Shown: positions 52,359 to 61,360 of the stretch, one piece after another
How the letters are laid out: every line of letters starts with the position of its first letter
Position numbering within the stretch: the first letter of the stretch is position 1
From: Rhizobium sp. RM
GTDB lineage: Bacteria; Pseudomonadota; Alphaproteobacteria; Rhizobiales; Rhizobiaceae
Direction: 5' to 3'
DNA length: 64,000 nucleotides
NCBI RefSeq assembly: GCF_013390595.1
Contig: NZ_JACAWV010000008.1
Coordinates: forward strand, 824,758-888,757
Translations under genes and position numbers: made by a program
The notes under the pieces: model-generated
Told to the model about the DNA's origin: nothing
Databases searched by the model: none
What the model saw: the letters and a program-made list of their open reading frames with translations, nothing else

Positions 52359-55007
52359 TCAGCCCTTCAGGATACGCTCGACGATATCGCCGACATCAGC
52401 TGACAACCCTTTGGTTTCAGCGATCTGCGAGAGAGCCGCTTTTGCCTTTTCTCCGCGATTGGCTTCGAGGGAACGCCAGGAGCGCATCGATGTCAGAAGA
52501 CGTGCGGCAAGCTGCGGGTTGCGTGTGTCGATGGCGATGATCTGCTCTGCCAGGAAACGATAGGCAGCGCCATCCGGTCGGTGGAAACCGGTGGGATTGC
52601 CGAAGGCCAGTGTTCCGACCAGCGAGCGAACGCGGTTGGGGTTGGACGGGATGAAATGCTTCGACGCCATCAGTCCCTTGATCCGTTCCAGTGCGCCTTC
52701 ACCCGGAATTGCGGCCTGCAGCGAGAACCACTTGTCCAGCACCAGTGCGTTATCCGCAAAGCGACCTTCGAAGTCTGCAAGAGCCTCGACGGTCTGTGGT
52801 TGCTCGGGGAAGCGTTGCGTCAAAACGCTCAGGGCATGAGCGAGGTCGGTCATGTTGCCAGCCGTTGCATAGGCCCGGGCTGCACGATCCGGCGTTTCCT
52901 CGGCAAAAGCCAGGTAGTTCAAGGCGCTGTTACGCAGCGACCGGCGACCGGCATTCTCGGCGTCGGGGCTGTAGGCGCCTTCGTTGCCATAGGTTTCAAA
53001 CAGCCGGGTGAACGTGGCAATACCAGCCTTGGCTATGGCAGCGATTGTTGCGTTACGCGCCTTGTGAATGGCGTCAGGGTCCGTGTTACGACCGAGTTCA
53101 CGGGCAATGTCCGTTTCACTGGGCAGCGCAAGCGCCTGCGCCCGGAAGGCGGGTTCGAGGCTCTCGTCACCGGCGACTTCGATCAGCGTGGCGATGAGGT
53201 CGGCATCCACAACAACATCACCACCGGCATGGATGGCTTTCGTGGCGGCAATCAGCGCCGGCAAGGCCAGCTCTGTCAGAGCCTGGAAGCGGGCAAACAT
53301 ATCCGTTTCGTGCCGGGCAATCTGCACGAGATCAGCAGGCCGCTGCACGAAGTCGATGTTCACGGGTGCAGAGAAGCTGCGATTGATTGAAACGACCGGC
53401 CGCGATGAGATGCCGGAGAAGGTGAAAGTCTGGCTACGCTCAGTCAGGTGCAGCACACCGTCACGGTAGTCACCGCCCTCAACGGACTTCGGTTCGGCGA
53501 TCTGACCATTGTCGAGGATCAGCGCCAGCGACAGAGGAATATGCCGTGGCTGCTTGACCGGCTGGCCGGGTGTCGGAGAAATAGTCTGCTCCAGCGACAG
53601 TTTGAACGTGGAGGTGGCAGAATCGTAGTCCGTCGATGCGGCAACAAGCGGCGTTCCGGCCTCGGTGTACCACAGTGCAAACTGTGTCAGGTCACGGCCA
53701 CTGGCATCGGCAAAGCTCTTGACGAAATCCTCGACCGTCGCTGCTTCACCATCATGGCGCTCAAAGTAGAGGTCCATGCCTTTCTTGAAATCACCTTCAT
53801 CGAGGATCGTCGCGATCATGCGGGTGACTTCAGCACCCTTTTCGTAGACGGTCGTGGTGTAGAAGTTGTTGATTTCACGATAGCTGTCCGGGCGCGGCGG
53901 ATGAGCCAGCGGACCGGAGTCTTCAGGGAACTGTTCGGACTTCAGGTGACGCACATCGGCAATGCGCTTGACCGGTCGCGACCGCATGTCGGATGAAAAT
54001 TCCTGATCGCGATAAACGGTCAGGCCTTCCTTGAGGCAAAGCTGAAACCAGTCGCGGCAGGTAATGCGGTTGCCGGTCCAGTTATGGAAATATTCGTGCG
54101 CGATGATGCGCTCGATATTGGCGTAGTCCGCGTCGGTTGCGGTTTCGGGGTCTGCCAGCACGAACTTGTCGTTGAAGACATTGAGCCCCTTGTTTTCCAT
54201 CGCGCCCATGTTGAAATCGGAAACGGCGACGATCATGAAGATATCGAGGTCGTATTCGCGACCGAAGCGCTCTTCATCCCACTTCATCGAACGCTTCAAC
54301 GCGTCCATGGCATAGGTTGCGCGCGGCTCCTCGCCGTGCTCGACATAGATCTTCAGCGCGACATCGCGGCCGGTCATGGTGGTGAAGGTGTCCTCCACAA
54401 CCCCGAGGTCGCCTGCAACAAGCGCGAAGAGATAGCTGGGTTTCGGGTGCGGATCGAACCAGGCAGCGAAGTGCCGGCCTTCGTCGTAGTTGCCGCCGCC
54501 GAGGAAGTTGCCGTTCGACAGCAGCAGCGGATTGCCTTCCTTCGCCGCGATGATTGTCACGGTGTATGGTGCCAGAACGTCAGGACGATCGGGGAAATAG
54601 GTAATCCGGCGGAAGCCTTCGGCTTCGCACTGGGTGCAATAAACGCCATTGGTGCGGTAAAGCCCCATGAGCTGCGTATTCACCTGCGGATTGATGTAGT
54701 TCGTCACGCAGATCTCGAACGGCGTTTCTTCCGGCAGATCGCGGATCGTCAGGTTTTCCGGCGTTGCGTCATATTGCGAAGCGGGAAGCTCGATCTGGTC
54801 CAGGAGGACACTCGACAGCTTCAGTTCGTCGCCATCCAGGATCAGAGGGGCGGTCTTTTCCGCGCCTTCTCGTCTATGGAAAATCAGACGGGCCTCGACC
54901 TTGGTATTCTTGGGGTCGAGTTCGAAAGTGAGATCCACGCGCTCAAGAACGAAATCGGTAGGGCGGTAATCTGCCAGGTGAACGACCTGGCCCGTATCTG
55001 TTCGCAT
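52359..55007 (-). CDS. pepN: Aminopeptidase N (M1 family)
   Basis: 882 residues, full length. A zinc aminopeptidase removing N-terminal residues from peptides in the cytoplasm. The exopeptidase motif GAMENKGLN and the zinc site HEYFHNW plus downstream Glu (LKEGLTVYRDQEFS) are intact. The C-terminal alpha-helical domain ends in VGDIVERILKG. Monocistronic, with a strong terminator. It is divergent from the EamA gene across 434 bases. Confidence 0.96.
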   Translation of the reverse strand: MRTDTGQVVHLADYRPTDFVLERVDLTFELDPKNTKVEARLIFHRREGAEKTAPLILDGDELKLSSVLLDQIELPASQYDATPENLTIRDLPEETPFEICVTNYINPQVNTQLMGLYRTNGVYCTQCEAEGFRRITYFPDRPDVLAPYTVTIIAAKEGNPLLLSNGNFLGGGNYDEGRHFAAWFDPHPKPSYLFALVAGDLGVVEDTFTTMTGRDVALKIYVEHGEEPRATYAMDALKRSMKWDEERFGREYDLDIFMIVAVSDFNMGAMENKGLNVFNDKFVLADPETATDADYANIERIIAHEYFHNWTGNRITCRDWFQLCLKEGLTVYRDQEFSSDMRSRPVKRIADVRHLKSEQFPEDSGPLAHPPRPDSYREINNFYTTTVYEKGAEVTRMIATILDEGDFKKGMDLYFERHDGEAATVEDFVKSFADASGRDLTQFALWYTEAGTPLVAASTDYDSATSTFKLSLEQTISPTPGQPVKQPRHIPLSLALILDNGQIAEPKSVEGGDYRDGVLHLTERSQTFTFSGISSRPVVSINRSFSAPVNIDFVQRPADLVQIARHETDMFARFQALTELALPALIAATKAIHAGGDVVVDADLIATLIEVAGDESLEPAFRAQALALPSETDIARELGRNTDPDAIHKARNATIAAIAKAGIATFTRLFETYGNEGAYSPDAENAGRRSLRNSALNYLAFAEETPDRAARAYATAGNMTDLAHALSVLTQRFPEQPQTVEALADFEGRFADNALVLDKWFSLQAAIPGEGALERIKGLMASKHFIPSNPNRVRSLVGTLAFGNPTGFHRPDGAAYRFLAEQIIAIDTRNPQLAARLLTSMRSWRSLEANRGEKAKAALSQIAETKGLSADVGDIVERILKG

Positions 55008-55441
55008 GACTATTCCTGAATAATTCTGTCGATCGTCGGCCAGGCATCATGTCGTCACAAAGCCTGAATGTAAAATACGGAAGTACTCGTCACGTTCATG
55101 TGAGCGTCGTGGGACATTCTGTCCCCGGAAAGAGGATCAAACCTGCAGTGTAGTTTGTCCTCCGGCCGCTGGTTTCTGCGGACCATGGCAGCAAATGTTG
55201 AACGATTGCTGAAGTTGTTTTGATTTTTATGAAAATTTTCGAGGTTGGCGTTGGTTGCATTTCAAGGAGTGCCGTCACGCATAAGCAATCAATCGAATTC
55301 ATGGATGGATAACGATTTTTGATGTGAAGCGGTCGCACATTTGTTCTAGCCTTGCGGAAATTTAATTCCCCCCTTGCGTCGTCCTTTTCGTGCGAAAAAA
55401 TCTTTGATGGCGTTTTGTGCAGACGATATGAGTAACTGCCG
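55008..55441. other. Divergent intergenic region; no gene supported
   Basis: 434 bases between pepN (minus) and the EamA permease (plus). It should hold both promoters. The region from 55200 to 55420 is AT-rich. I see no convincing ORF, hairpin or known operator. Confidence 0.5.
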
Positions 55442-56380
55442 ATGAGCGCCGATGCCTATAGTCCCGTTCGCGGGATTTCCATGAAGCTGATTTCGGTCGG
55501 CTTCTTTCTGATGATGCAGACCTGCATCAAGGCGTCAGGGCCGGATGTGCCTCCGGGGCAGATAACCTTCTTCCGCTCGGCTTTCGCCATTGTCCCGATC
55601 GTCGTCTATCTCGCCTGGCTGCACGCATTGGCAAGTGCGTTACACACCAACAATCTTGCGGGCCATTTCAAGCGCGGTTTTCTCGGCATCCTGTCCATGG
55701 CCTGCGGTTTTTATGGTCTTACATTGCTGCCCTTGCCGGAGTTCATCGCCATCGGTTACGCATCGCCATTGCTCGCCGTGGTGTTTGCTTCGCTTATCCT
55801 GCGGGAAAAGGTCAGAGTCTATCGCTGGAGCGCCGTCGCTATCGGTATGGTCGGCGTCCTGGTCATTCTGTGGCCGAAAATGACGTTGCTGCGTGAAGGC
55901 GGGTTCGCTGCGGGCGAGGGGACGGCGGCGATTGCCGTTCTCGTCGGTGCTGCGCTGGGTGGCCTGGCGATGATCCAGGTACGGCAACTGGTCGAAACGG
56001 AAAAGACGCCAACCATTGTCCTGTACTTCTCGCTGACGGCAGCCTTGCTGTCCTTGGTCAGCGTGCCATTTGGCTGGCTGTGGCTCAATCCCCAGCAGGC
56101 GGCCCTGTTGATTGGCAGCGGTATCTGTGGTGGCGTGGCGCAGATCTTTTTGACGGAAAGCTACCGGCACGCCGAAGTCTCGATCATCGCGCCTTTCGAA
56201 TACAGCTCCATCGTCTTTGGAATTGCCGTGTCCTACGTTCTGTTTGGCGATATTCCGACAACAACGATGCTTATCGGTACGGCGATTGTCATCATGGCCG
56301 GTATTTTCATCATCCTGCGCGAGCACCAGCTTGGTCTCGCCAGAAAAGCGGCGCGCAAAGCCTCGACGCCACAGGGATGA
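55442..56380 (+). CDS. EamA/DMT-superfamily permease
   Basis: 312 residues, about ten membrane helices in two EamA repeats (residues 12-145 and 160-300). Conserved pieces are FFRSAFAIVPI, LPLPEFIAIGYASPLLAVVFASLILREKV and the second-repeat EYSSIVFGIAVSYVLFGD. These transporters move metabolites, S-adenosylmethionine or drugs; the substrate is unknown. The ATG at 55442 has a poor ribosome site. It ends just before hairpins at 56403-56454. Confidence 0.85.
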   Translation: MSADAYSPVRGISMKLISVGFFLMMQTCIKASGPDVPPGQITFFRSAFAIVPIVVYLAWLHALASALHTNNLAGHFKRGFLGILSMACGFYGLTLLPLPEFIAIGYASPLLAVVFASLILREKVRVYRWSAVAIGMVGVLVILWPKMTLLREGGFAAGEGTAAIAVLVGAALGGLAMIQVRQLVETEKTPTIVLYFSLTAALLSLVSVPFGWLWLNPQQAALLIGSGICGGVAQIFLTESYRHAEVSIIAPFEYSSIVFGIAVSYVLFGDIPTTTMLIGTAIVIMAGIFIILREHQLGLARKAARKASTPQG

Positions 56381-56402
56381 ATTTCCTTTTGAGGTTGCCG
56401 TC

Positions 56403-56454
56403 ACCCTGTAGGGTGTCTTGAAATGCAAAAGGCGCCTTTCCGGAGAAAGACGCC
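56403..56454. terminator. Two adjacent terminator hairpins between convergent genes
   Basis: Hairpin A: CACCCT-GT-AGGGTG (56403-56416), 22 bases after the EamA stop. Hairpin B: GGCGCCTTTC / GAAAGACGCC around CGGA (56431-56454), with one mismatch; read on the minus strand it is followed by TTTTGCATTTC, fitting termination of the small gene at 56503. Confidence 0.6.
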
Positions 56455-56502
56455 ACAGCGCAGTTCTTCATGTCGCATCGGCAGATCGCCGATCAAACAA
56501 TC

Positions 56503-56694
56503 TTAGCGTTCGCGAAAATCCGCAAAAACAGCAGAAGGACGCGTAACGCGAACCTGCTGCGCAGCAGCGCGAGCCGTCATCTGTTCATTGGCGGCAGCGC
56601 CAAAACGATGATAGCCATTGCTCGAACGGGGGCTGAGGCCCGCCAGACGAAGCGTTTCAAAGCCGGAATGCACCGGACGGAAGCGAGTGGTCAT
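56503..56694 (-). CDS. Small hypothetical protein (63 aa)
   Basis: ATG 56694 is preceded by AAGGAACCAAGGCA, giving a usable ribosome site, and a minus-strand terminator lies about 50 bases after the stop. The product (MTTRFRPVHSGFETLRLAGLS...VFADFRER) is basic, rich in Arg/Ala, and has no signal peptide or membrane helix. I recognise no family. Independent signals at both ends make it likely to be real. Confidence 0.55.
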   Translation of the reverse strand: MTTRFRPVHSGFETLRLAGLSPRSSNGYHRFGAAANEQMTARAAAQQVRVTRPSAVFADFRER

Positions 56695-56846
56695 TGCCTT
56701 GGTTCCTTAAACCTTTTCCTCCCAAGACATGGCGGGATATATCGCAGCGCAGCATGGATTCGGCAAGCAAGGCAAATGCGCCGCTGTTATGCGCAAAATG
56801 CATGGCTTTTTTCACAAATCATTTACATTGAGCAGAAAGGAGGCAT

Positions 56847-57737
56847 TTACGATTGCGTGATACGCGCCCTGAATGCCAATAAATCCTGCCAGGACAATGA
56901 CTTGGAGGCGGGGGCGTTCAAAAGTTCCTGCGGATGCAAGCTGGCAAGGGCGGGCAAAACAAGGTGCCCGGCGGCGATATCCCGCCACTGTCCGCGCATG
57001 GTATGAATGGTTCCGCTGCCGCCAAAGAAGAAACGTGCGGTAAAGTTGCCAAGAAGCAACAGGTGTTTTGGCTCATAAAGCGCGATTTGACGCTCGATGA
57101 ACGGGCGGCAAATGTCCATTTCCGCCTGAGTCGGCTGGCGATTGCCCGGGGGGCGCCAGGGGACGACATTGCCGAGCACGATACCGCCGCGCTCAAGCCC
57201 GATTGCCGCCAGCATGCGCTCAAGCAGCAACCCGGTTTTGCCCGCAAATGGAATGCCTTCACGATCATCATCGGCGTCGGGCATGGAGCCGATCACCATG
57301 ATGCCGGAGGCAGGGTTACCTTCTGCGAAGACGGTGCTGCGCGCGCTGTTCTTCAGGTTGCAGCCGTTGAACGCTTCCACAGCAGTCTTGAGTTCTTCGA
57401 TGGAGCGGGCGCTTTCGGCCGCAAAGCGAGCAGCCGCCACGACCTGCTCGTCCGGAACGGCGACATTCTGTTGAATGGCGGGAGTGGGCGGCGCAGCTCT
57501 GCCCGAAGCGGCTGCCGGCCGTCGCGATGGTTCGGCCGAGCCTGCCGGTCGATCATTGCCCTGACGGTCGCCCTGGGGAGCTTCCTGCCTCGCCGTTGAT
57601 CGTGCCGGGCGGCTTGCCGCAAATTCCGCGAAACGGTCAATCGACTGGTCTTCGAGAAGCCAATCCACGCCCGCATCCGCATGGAAATGCAGAAGCGCGG
57701 CAAGTTCTGCCGGGGAGAGGTCGTGGGCCGAAATCAT
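56847..57737 (-). CDS. Uracil-DNA glycosylase superfamily protein (family 4-like)
   Basis: 296 residues. A low-complexity linker (about 45-90) separates a short helical N-terminus from the UDG domain. Conserved parts are IGSMPDADDDREGIPFAGKTG (motif A region), NVVPWRPPGNRQPTQAE, DICRPFIERQI and ASLHPQELL (motif C). Classic family 4 enzymes bind 4Fe-4S with four Cys. Here only CNLK and DIC remain and KCRPP reads PWRPP, so a cluster is unlikely. This reduced form is common in alphaproteobacteria as I recall. Uracil removal is plausible but unproven. Start has a weak ribosome site. Confidence 0.82.
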   Translation of the reverse strand: MISAHDLSPAELAALLHFHADAGVDWLLEDQSIDRFAEFAASRPARSTARQEAPQGDRQGNDRPAGSAEPSRRPAAASGRAAPPTPAIQQNVAVPDEQVVAAARFAAESARSIEELKTAVEAFNGCNLKNSARSTVFAEGNPASGIMVIGSMPDADDDREGIPFAGKTGLLLERMLAAIGLERGGIVLGNVVPWRPPGNRQPTQAEMDICRPFIERQIALYEPKHLLLLGNFTARFFFGGSGTIHTMRGQWRDIAAGHLVLPALASLHPQELLNAPASKSLSWQDLLAFRARITQS

Positions 57738-57780
57738 GAGGGAAAACTATCCCAAGTCCCGGCCCGGCGAAACCCGTAAA

Positions 57781-59073
57781 TCACGCTGTCCAGCGTTCAA
57801 TGTCTCCGCTTTCGCCGATCATGGCGAGACCGTGGGCGATGGACAGCATTTCGCCGCCGCTTTCGATCTTGTCCGTACCGAAACGACGGGTGAAAAGCTC
57901 GCGGACGGCCGGCACGAACGACGTGCCGCCAGTCAGGAACACCTTGTCGATGGCGTCAGGCGCGGTGTTGGTCTTGACCAAAACCTCGTCCAGCGCTTCC
58001 TCGATCTTGCCCAGGTCTTCGGAAATCCAGCTGTTGAAATCGCTCCGCTTGACGGTCTTGCGTCCCGCTTTGCCGAGCGGGGCAAAGTTGAACTCTGCCT
58101 CTTCCTGAGACGACAGCGCCATCTTGGTTGCGGAGATGGCCTGATAAAGGGGATAGCCCTCATCGTGCTCGACCAGATCGATGAACATCTCCAGCTTTTC
58201 CGGCTCTATCGCTGAACGGACCAGCGATTTCAGATCGGAAAACTCCTTCGAGGTCTTGAAGATCGACAACTGGTTCCAGCGGCCGAAATTGACGTAGTAA
58301 CCCGAGGGGACGTCGAGAACCTTGTCGAAGCTTTTGAACTTGCTGCCTTTGCCGATTTCCGGCGAGACGAGGTTGTCGATCATGCGGAAATCGAAATGGT
58401 CACCGGCAATGCCGACACCCGAGTGGCCGATTGGCGTTGCCGAAAGCTTTCCGCCATGGCTTTCGAAGCGGATCAGCGAATAGTCGGTGGTGCCGCCGCC
58501 GAAGTCGGCCACCAGAACATTGGCGTCCTTCTTCAGGCTCTGCGCAAAGTAATAGGCGGCTGCGACAGGCTCATAGACATAATGAATTTCCGGGAAGCCG
58601 GCGCGTGTCAGCGCTTCATTGTAGCGGGTCAGCGCCAGTTCTTCATTCGGGTTCATGCCTGCGAAGCGTACCGGACGTCCGGCGATGACTGTTGAAACGT
58701 CGTTGTGCCATTCGTCTCCGGCATAGGTCTTCAGCTTGCGCAGGAACACCTCCATCAAGTCTTCGAAGCTCTGGCGCTTTGCGAAGATCAATGTGCCCTG
58801 AAACAACGAGGATGCGGCGAAGGTCTTGATCGACTGCAGGAAACGACAATCGCCGGGATTGTCGATGAATTGGCGGATAGCGGCATGGCCCGCTTCCACA
58901 TGCAAGGCAGCGGCGCCAAGGGCGTTATCCTTCATGAAGGAGAGAGCGGTGCGCATGCTGTCTGCCGTTCCCGCACTGCTGGTGAAGCGCATGGAGTGGC
59001 TGGTAGTGCCAGAATCGGAAATTGCCATGACCGTGTTGGTCGTGCCGAAATCGAGGCCGAGTGCCCTTGCCAT
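57781..59073 (-). CDS. Hsp70-family protein (YegD-like)
   Basis: 430 residues from ATG 59073, with AAGGA eight bases upstream. It has the Hsp70/actin ATPase fold: phosphate-1 LGLDFGTTNT, phosphate-2 VLVADFGGGTTDYSL and adenosine motif VFLTGGTSFVPAVRE. It lacks the substrate-binding and lid domains of DnaK, as in YegD. Its clients are unknown. It lies 43 bases from the UDG-like gene on the same strand, so the two may share a transcript. Confidence 0.9.
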   Translation of the reverse strand: MARALGLDFGTTNTVMAISDSGTTSHSMRFTSSAGTADSMRTALSFMKDNALGAAALHVEAGHAAIRQFIDNPGDCRFLQSIKTFAASSLFQGTLIFAKRQSFEDLMEVFLRKLKTYAGDEWHNDVSTVIAGRPVRFAGMNPNEELALTRYNEALTRAGFPEIHYVYEPVAAAYYFAQSLKKDANVLVADFGGGTTDYSLIRFESHGGKLSATPIGHSGVGIAGDHFDFRMIDNLVSPEIGKGSKFKSFDKVLDVPSGYYVNFGRWNQLSIFKTSKEFSDLKSLVRSAIEPEKLEMFIDLVEHDEGYPLYQAISATKMALSSQEEAEFNFAPLGKAGRKTVKRSDFNSWISEDLGKIEEALDEVLVKTNTAPDAIDKVFLTGGTSFVPAVRELFTRRFGTDKIESGGEMLSIAHGLAMIGESGDIERWTA

Positions 59074-59215
59074 AGCGGATATCCTTATGTGTCAACAAGA
59101 GATGCGCCGGAAGCCAGTGAGCATCCGGACAGATAAAGGGACGCAAAAAAGCGCCCGCCTGTTTTGAAGAGGGCGCGTGATCGCACAGGCAATTGTGAAT
59201 AGCAAGCGCGTGGCG

Positions 59216-60109
59216 TCAGTTTTTTGACGGGGGCATCCGCATCGCCTCTGCTCTCGCCGCAATCCAGGCCGCAAAGGTCGCCATTGCCTTCGTGACGCTG
59301 CGCGACTTCAGACGGGTCAGCCAGTAACACCCCTTGGAAACATAGACCGGGAAGGGTTGCACCAGATCGCCGGATGAAAGCTGGCGCTGGAACATCAGTG
59401 GCGGGGCAAGTGCGATGCCGATACCTTGCATGGCTGCCTCGACCATCGGCACGGAGGAGTCGAAGACGATACCTTTGATCCGTGGCGCCGCCACACCTGC
59501 CGCTTCGAACCAGCCTGGCCACTCGTCCGTGCGGTAGGAGCGCAGGAGCGTATGCTGGGCAATATCCTGTGGGCCTTCAAGCTGTTCGGCAATGGTGGGA
59601 ATGCACAGCGCCGAGAGTGGCGCCGAAAAAAGCTCGTCCGCCTCCGTGTCGTGCCAGGCGCCATTGCCGAAACGAATGGCAAAATCCAGCCCCTCCGCAG
59701 CGATGTCGACACGGTTGTTATTGGTCGACAGGCGAACATCGATGAAGGGATAAAGCTCGTGAAACTCCTGCAGGCGCGGCAAAAGCCAGCCGACGGCGAA
59801 AGTTCCAACGGCGCCGACGGTCAGGACCTCCTGAAGGTGACCATCCTCGAAGCGCTGCAGCATCTCGGCCATGCGGTCAAATGAATCACGCAGGGTTGGC
59901 AGCAGCGCCAAGCCTTCGTCGGTAATCATCAAGCCACGGGGAAGACGACGGAAAAGCGTTACACCGAGGCGTTCCTCCAGCAATTTCACCTGATGGCTGA
60001 TCGCAGTCTGGGTCACGCACAGTTCTATCGCCGCGCGGGTAAAGCTCAGGTGGCGCGCAGCAGCCTCAAAGGCGCGAAGAGCGTTCAGCGGCAGGTGGGG
60101 GCGGACCAT
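59216..60109 (-). CDS. ampR: AmpR-type LysR regulator of beta-lactamase
   Basis: 297 residues from ATG 60109, GGAG eight bases upstream. The N-terminal HTH and signature PLNALRAFEAAARHLSFTRAAIELCVTQTAISHQVK match AmpR closely. So do DSFDRMAEMLQRF, VGTFAVGWLLPRLQEF, LSTNNNRVDIAAEGLDFAIRFG and VFDSSVPMVEAAMQGIGIALAP. AmpR binds peptidoglycan fragments: UDP-MurNAc-pentapeptide keeps it repressing and anhydro-muropeptides make it activate. It is divergent from the class D beta-lactamase at 60260. Usual partners are class A or class C enzymes. Confidence 0.88.
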   Translation of the reverse strand: MVRPHLPLNALRAFEAAARHLSFTRAAIELCVTQTAISHQVKLLEERLGVTLFRRLPRGLMITDEGLALLPTLRDSFDRMAEMLQRFEDGHLQEVLTVGAVGTFAVGWLLPRLQEFHELYPFIDVRLSTNNNRVDIAAEGLDFAIRFGNGAWHDTEADELFSAPLSALCIPTIAEQLEGPQDIAQHTLLRSYRTDEWPGWFEAAGVAAPRIKGIVFDSSVPMVEAAMQGIGIALAPPLMFQRQLSSGDLVQPFPVYVSKGCYWLTRLKSRSVTKAMATFAAWIAARAEAMRMPPSKN

Positions 60110-60259
60110 GCGGCCATCTCCATTTAACGGACTATGGCATTTAAGCCCAAGTTTAATTCATGTCTTACGGCAGATATCATCATTTGTCGCTTGCCTGCAA
60201 ACGCGCCTAAATCGGTACGACCAGACATAGAACGGTCGCCAATCCAAGGAGAATGAAAC
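60110..60259. promoter_or_regulatory. Divergent ampR/beta-lactamase control region
   Basis: 150 bases that must hold both promoters. Near ampR is an AT-rich imperfect dyad around ATTTAAGCCCAAGTTTAAT (about 60138-60158) containing T-N11-A spacing expected of LysR sites. The exact operator is not certain. Confidence 0.4.
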
Positions 60260-61072
60260 ATGATGACAAGACGATTTACCGCTGCATTTTTTGTGGCGAT
60301 ATCAATCTGTTGCCTGCCATCTCGTAACGTGCTTGCCGCAGAGCCGGTGCATTGCACGGTTGTTCTTGATGCCGAAAGTGGCGCTGTGCTCCATAGCAAT
60401 GGCGAATGTGAAAAAGCATTTGCACCGCAATCCACATTCAAGTTTCCTTTGGCTATCATGGGATATGACGCGGGTATCCTGAAAGATGCGACGACCCCGC
60501 GATGGAACTACAAGAGCACGTGGAACCGGCCGAAGCGCGAGCAGAAATCGGTCGACCCGACGATCTGGGAAAAAGACTCGATTGTCTGGTATTCGCAGGA
60601 AATCACCAGAAAGCTGGGGCAGAAAAAGTTCGCCGATTATGTGCGCGATTTCGGATACGGCAATGCTGATGTGAAGGGTATTCCGGGCCAGACGGATGGT
60701 TTGACGGAATCCTGGCTGATGTCTTCCCTGAAAATTTCCGGTGACCAGCAGGCTGATTTCGTACGCCGTTTCATCAATGGAAAATTGCCGGTCTCGAAAG
60801 CCGCGTTTGACAAGACGCGGGCGGTCATTCCGCAATTTGCCGCAGACGATGGTTGGCAGGTGCATGGCAAGACCGGTTCCGGCCGCATGCGCAACAAGGC
60901 TGGCAAGCCGGATGGTGATGCCTGGCTTGGATGGTTCGTCGGCTGGGCAGATAAAGGAGAGCGGCGTGTTGTGTTCGCACGGCTTAACATCGCCGATTGG
61001 AGCCGCGAAGAACCAATCAGCTTCGTGACGCGCGATTCGTTGATTGCCGATCTGCCGGCGCTGGTGAAATAA
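60260..61072 (+). CDS. Class D (OXA-type) beta-lactamase, second copy, AmpR-linked
   Basis: 270 residues with a signal peptide (cleavage near VLAA, residue 27). The class D motifs are complete: STFK (Ser58, Lys61), S-I-V (107-109), YGN (133-135), Trp152 and KTG (204-206). AAGGAG lies about eight bases before ATG 60260. It is a paralogue of the enzyme at 11571, with similar order of motifs and lengths but clear divergence. With the divergent AmpR it should be induced by beta-lactams or wall damage. It converges with a small membrane gene. Confidence 0.92.
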   Translation: MMTRRFTAAFFVAISICCLPSRNVLAAEPVHCTVVLDAESGAVLHSNGECEKAFAPQSTFKFPLAIMGYDAGILKDATTPRWNYKSTWNRPKREQKSVDPTIWEKDSIVWYSQEITRKLGQKKFADYVRDFGYGNADVKGIPGQTDGLTESWLMSSLKISGDQQADFVRRFINGKLPVSKAAFDKTRAVIPQFAADDGWQVHGKTGSGRMRNKAGKPDGDAWLGWFVGWADKGERRVVFARLNIADWSREEPISFVTRDSLIADLPALVK

Positions 61073-61073
61073 A

Positions 61074-61289
61074 TCAGCGTACGAGGCGACGTACCAAAAA
61101 GATCAGCACCAGGCCGACGATGGCAACCATTGCTCCGCGCCAGATCCACGGGCTCTGGTCGATCATGAAGCTGGAGGCCGGGTAGGGGAAATATCCGCTG
61201 CCCTGTCCCATCCAGACGAGGCCGATAAGCGTAAGCAATACGCCAAGGACACCGAGGGAAATTCGAAACACGCGCATCATAGACCCCAT
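61074..61289 (-). CDS. Small two-helix membrane protein
   Basis: 71 residues from ATG 61289, eight bases after GGGGAGG; ATG 61295 sits too close to that motif. Two membrane helices (ISLGVLGVLLTLIGLVWMG and GAMVAIVGLVLIFLV) flank a short periplasmic loop with SGYFPYPASSFMIDQSPWIWR. It resembles conserved rhizobial hypothetical proteins. Function unknown. Its stop lies just past the beta-lactamase stop on the other strand. Confidence 0.75.
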   Translation of the reverse strand: MGSMMRVFRISLGVLGVLLTLIGLVWMGQGSGYFPYPASSFMIDQSPWIWRGAMVAIVGLVLIFLVRRLVR

Positions 61290-61360
61290 AAGCATAACCT
61301 CCCCGCACCATAATGCAGGGAGGTCGCCGATGTCATGCGAAACTGACACATATGGATTTG

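Noticed and set aside
60138..60158. CtrA box in the ampR/beta-lactamase spacer
   Set aside because: The two TTAA elements are separated by eight, not seven, bases and the region is better explained as a LysR-type site.
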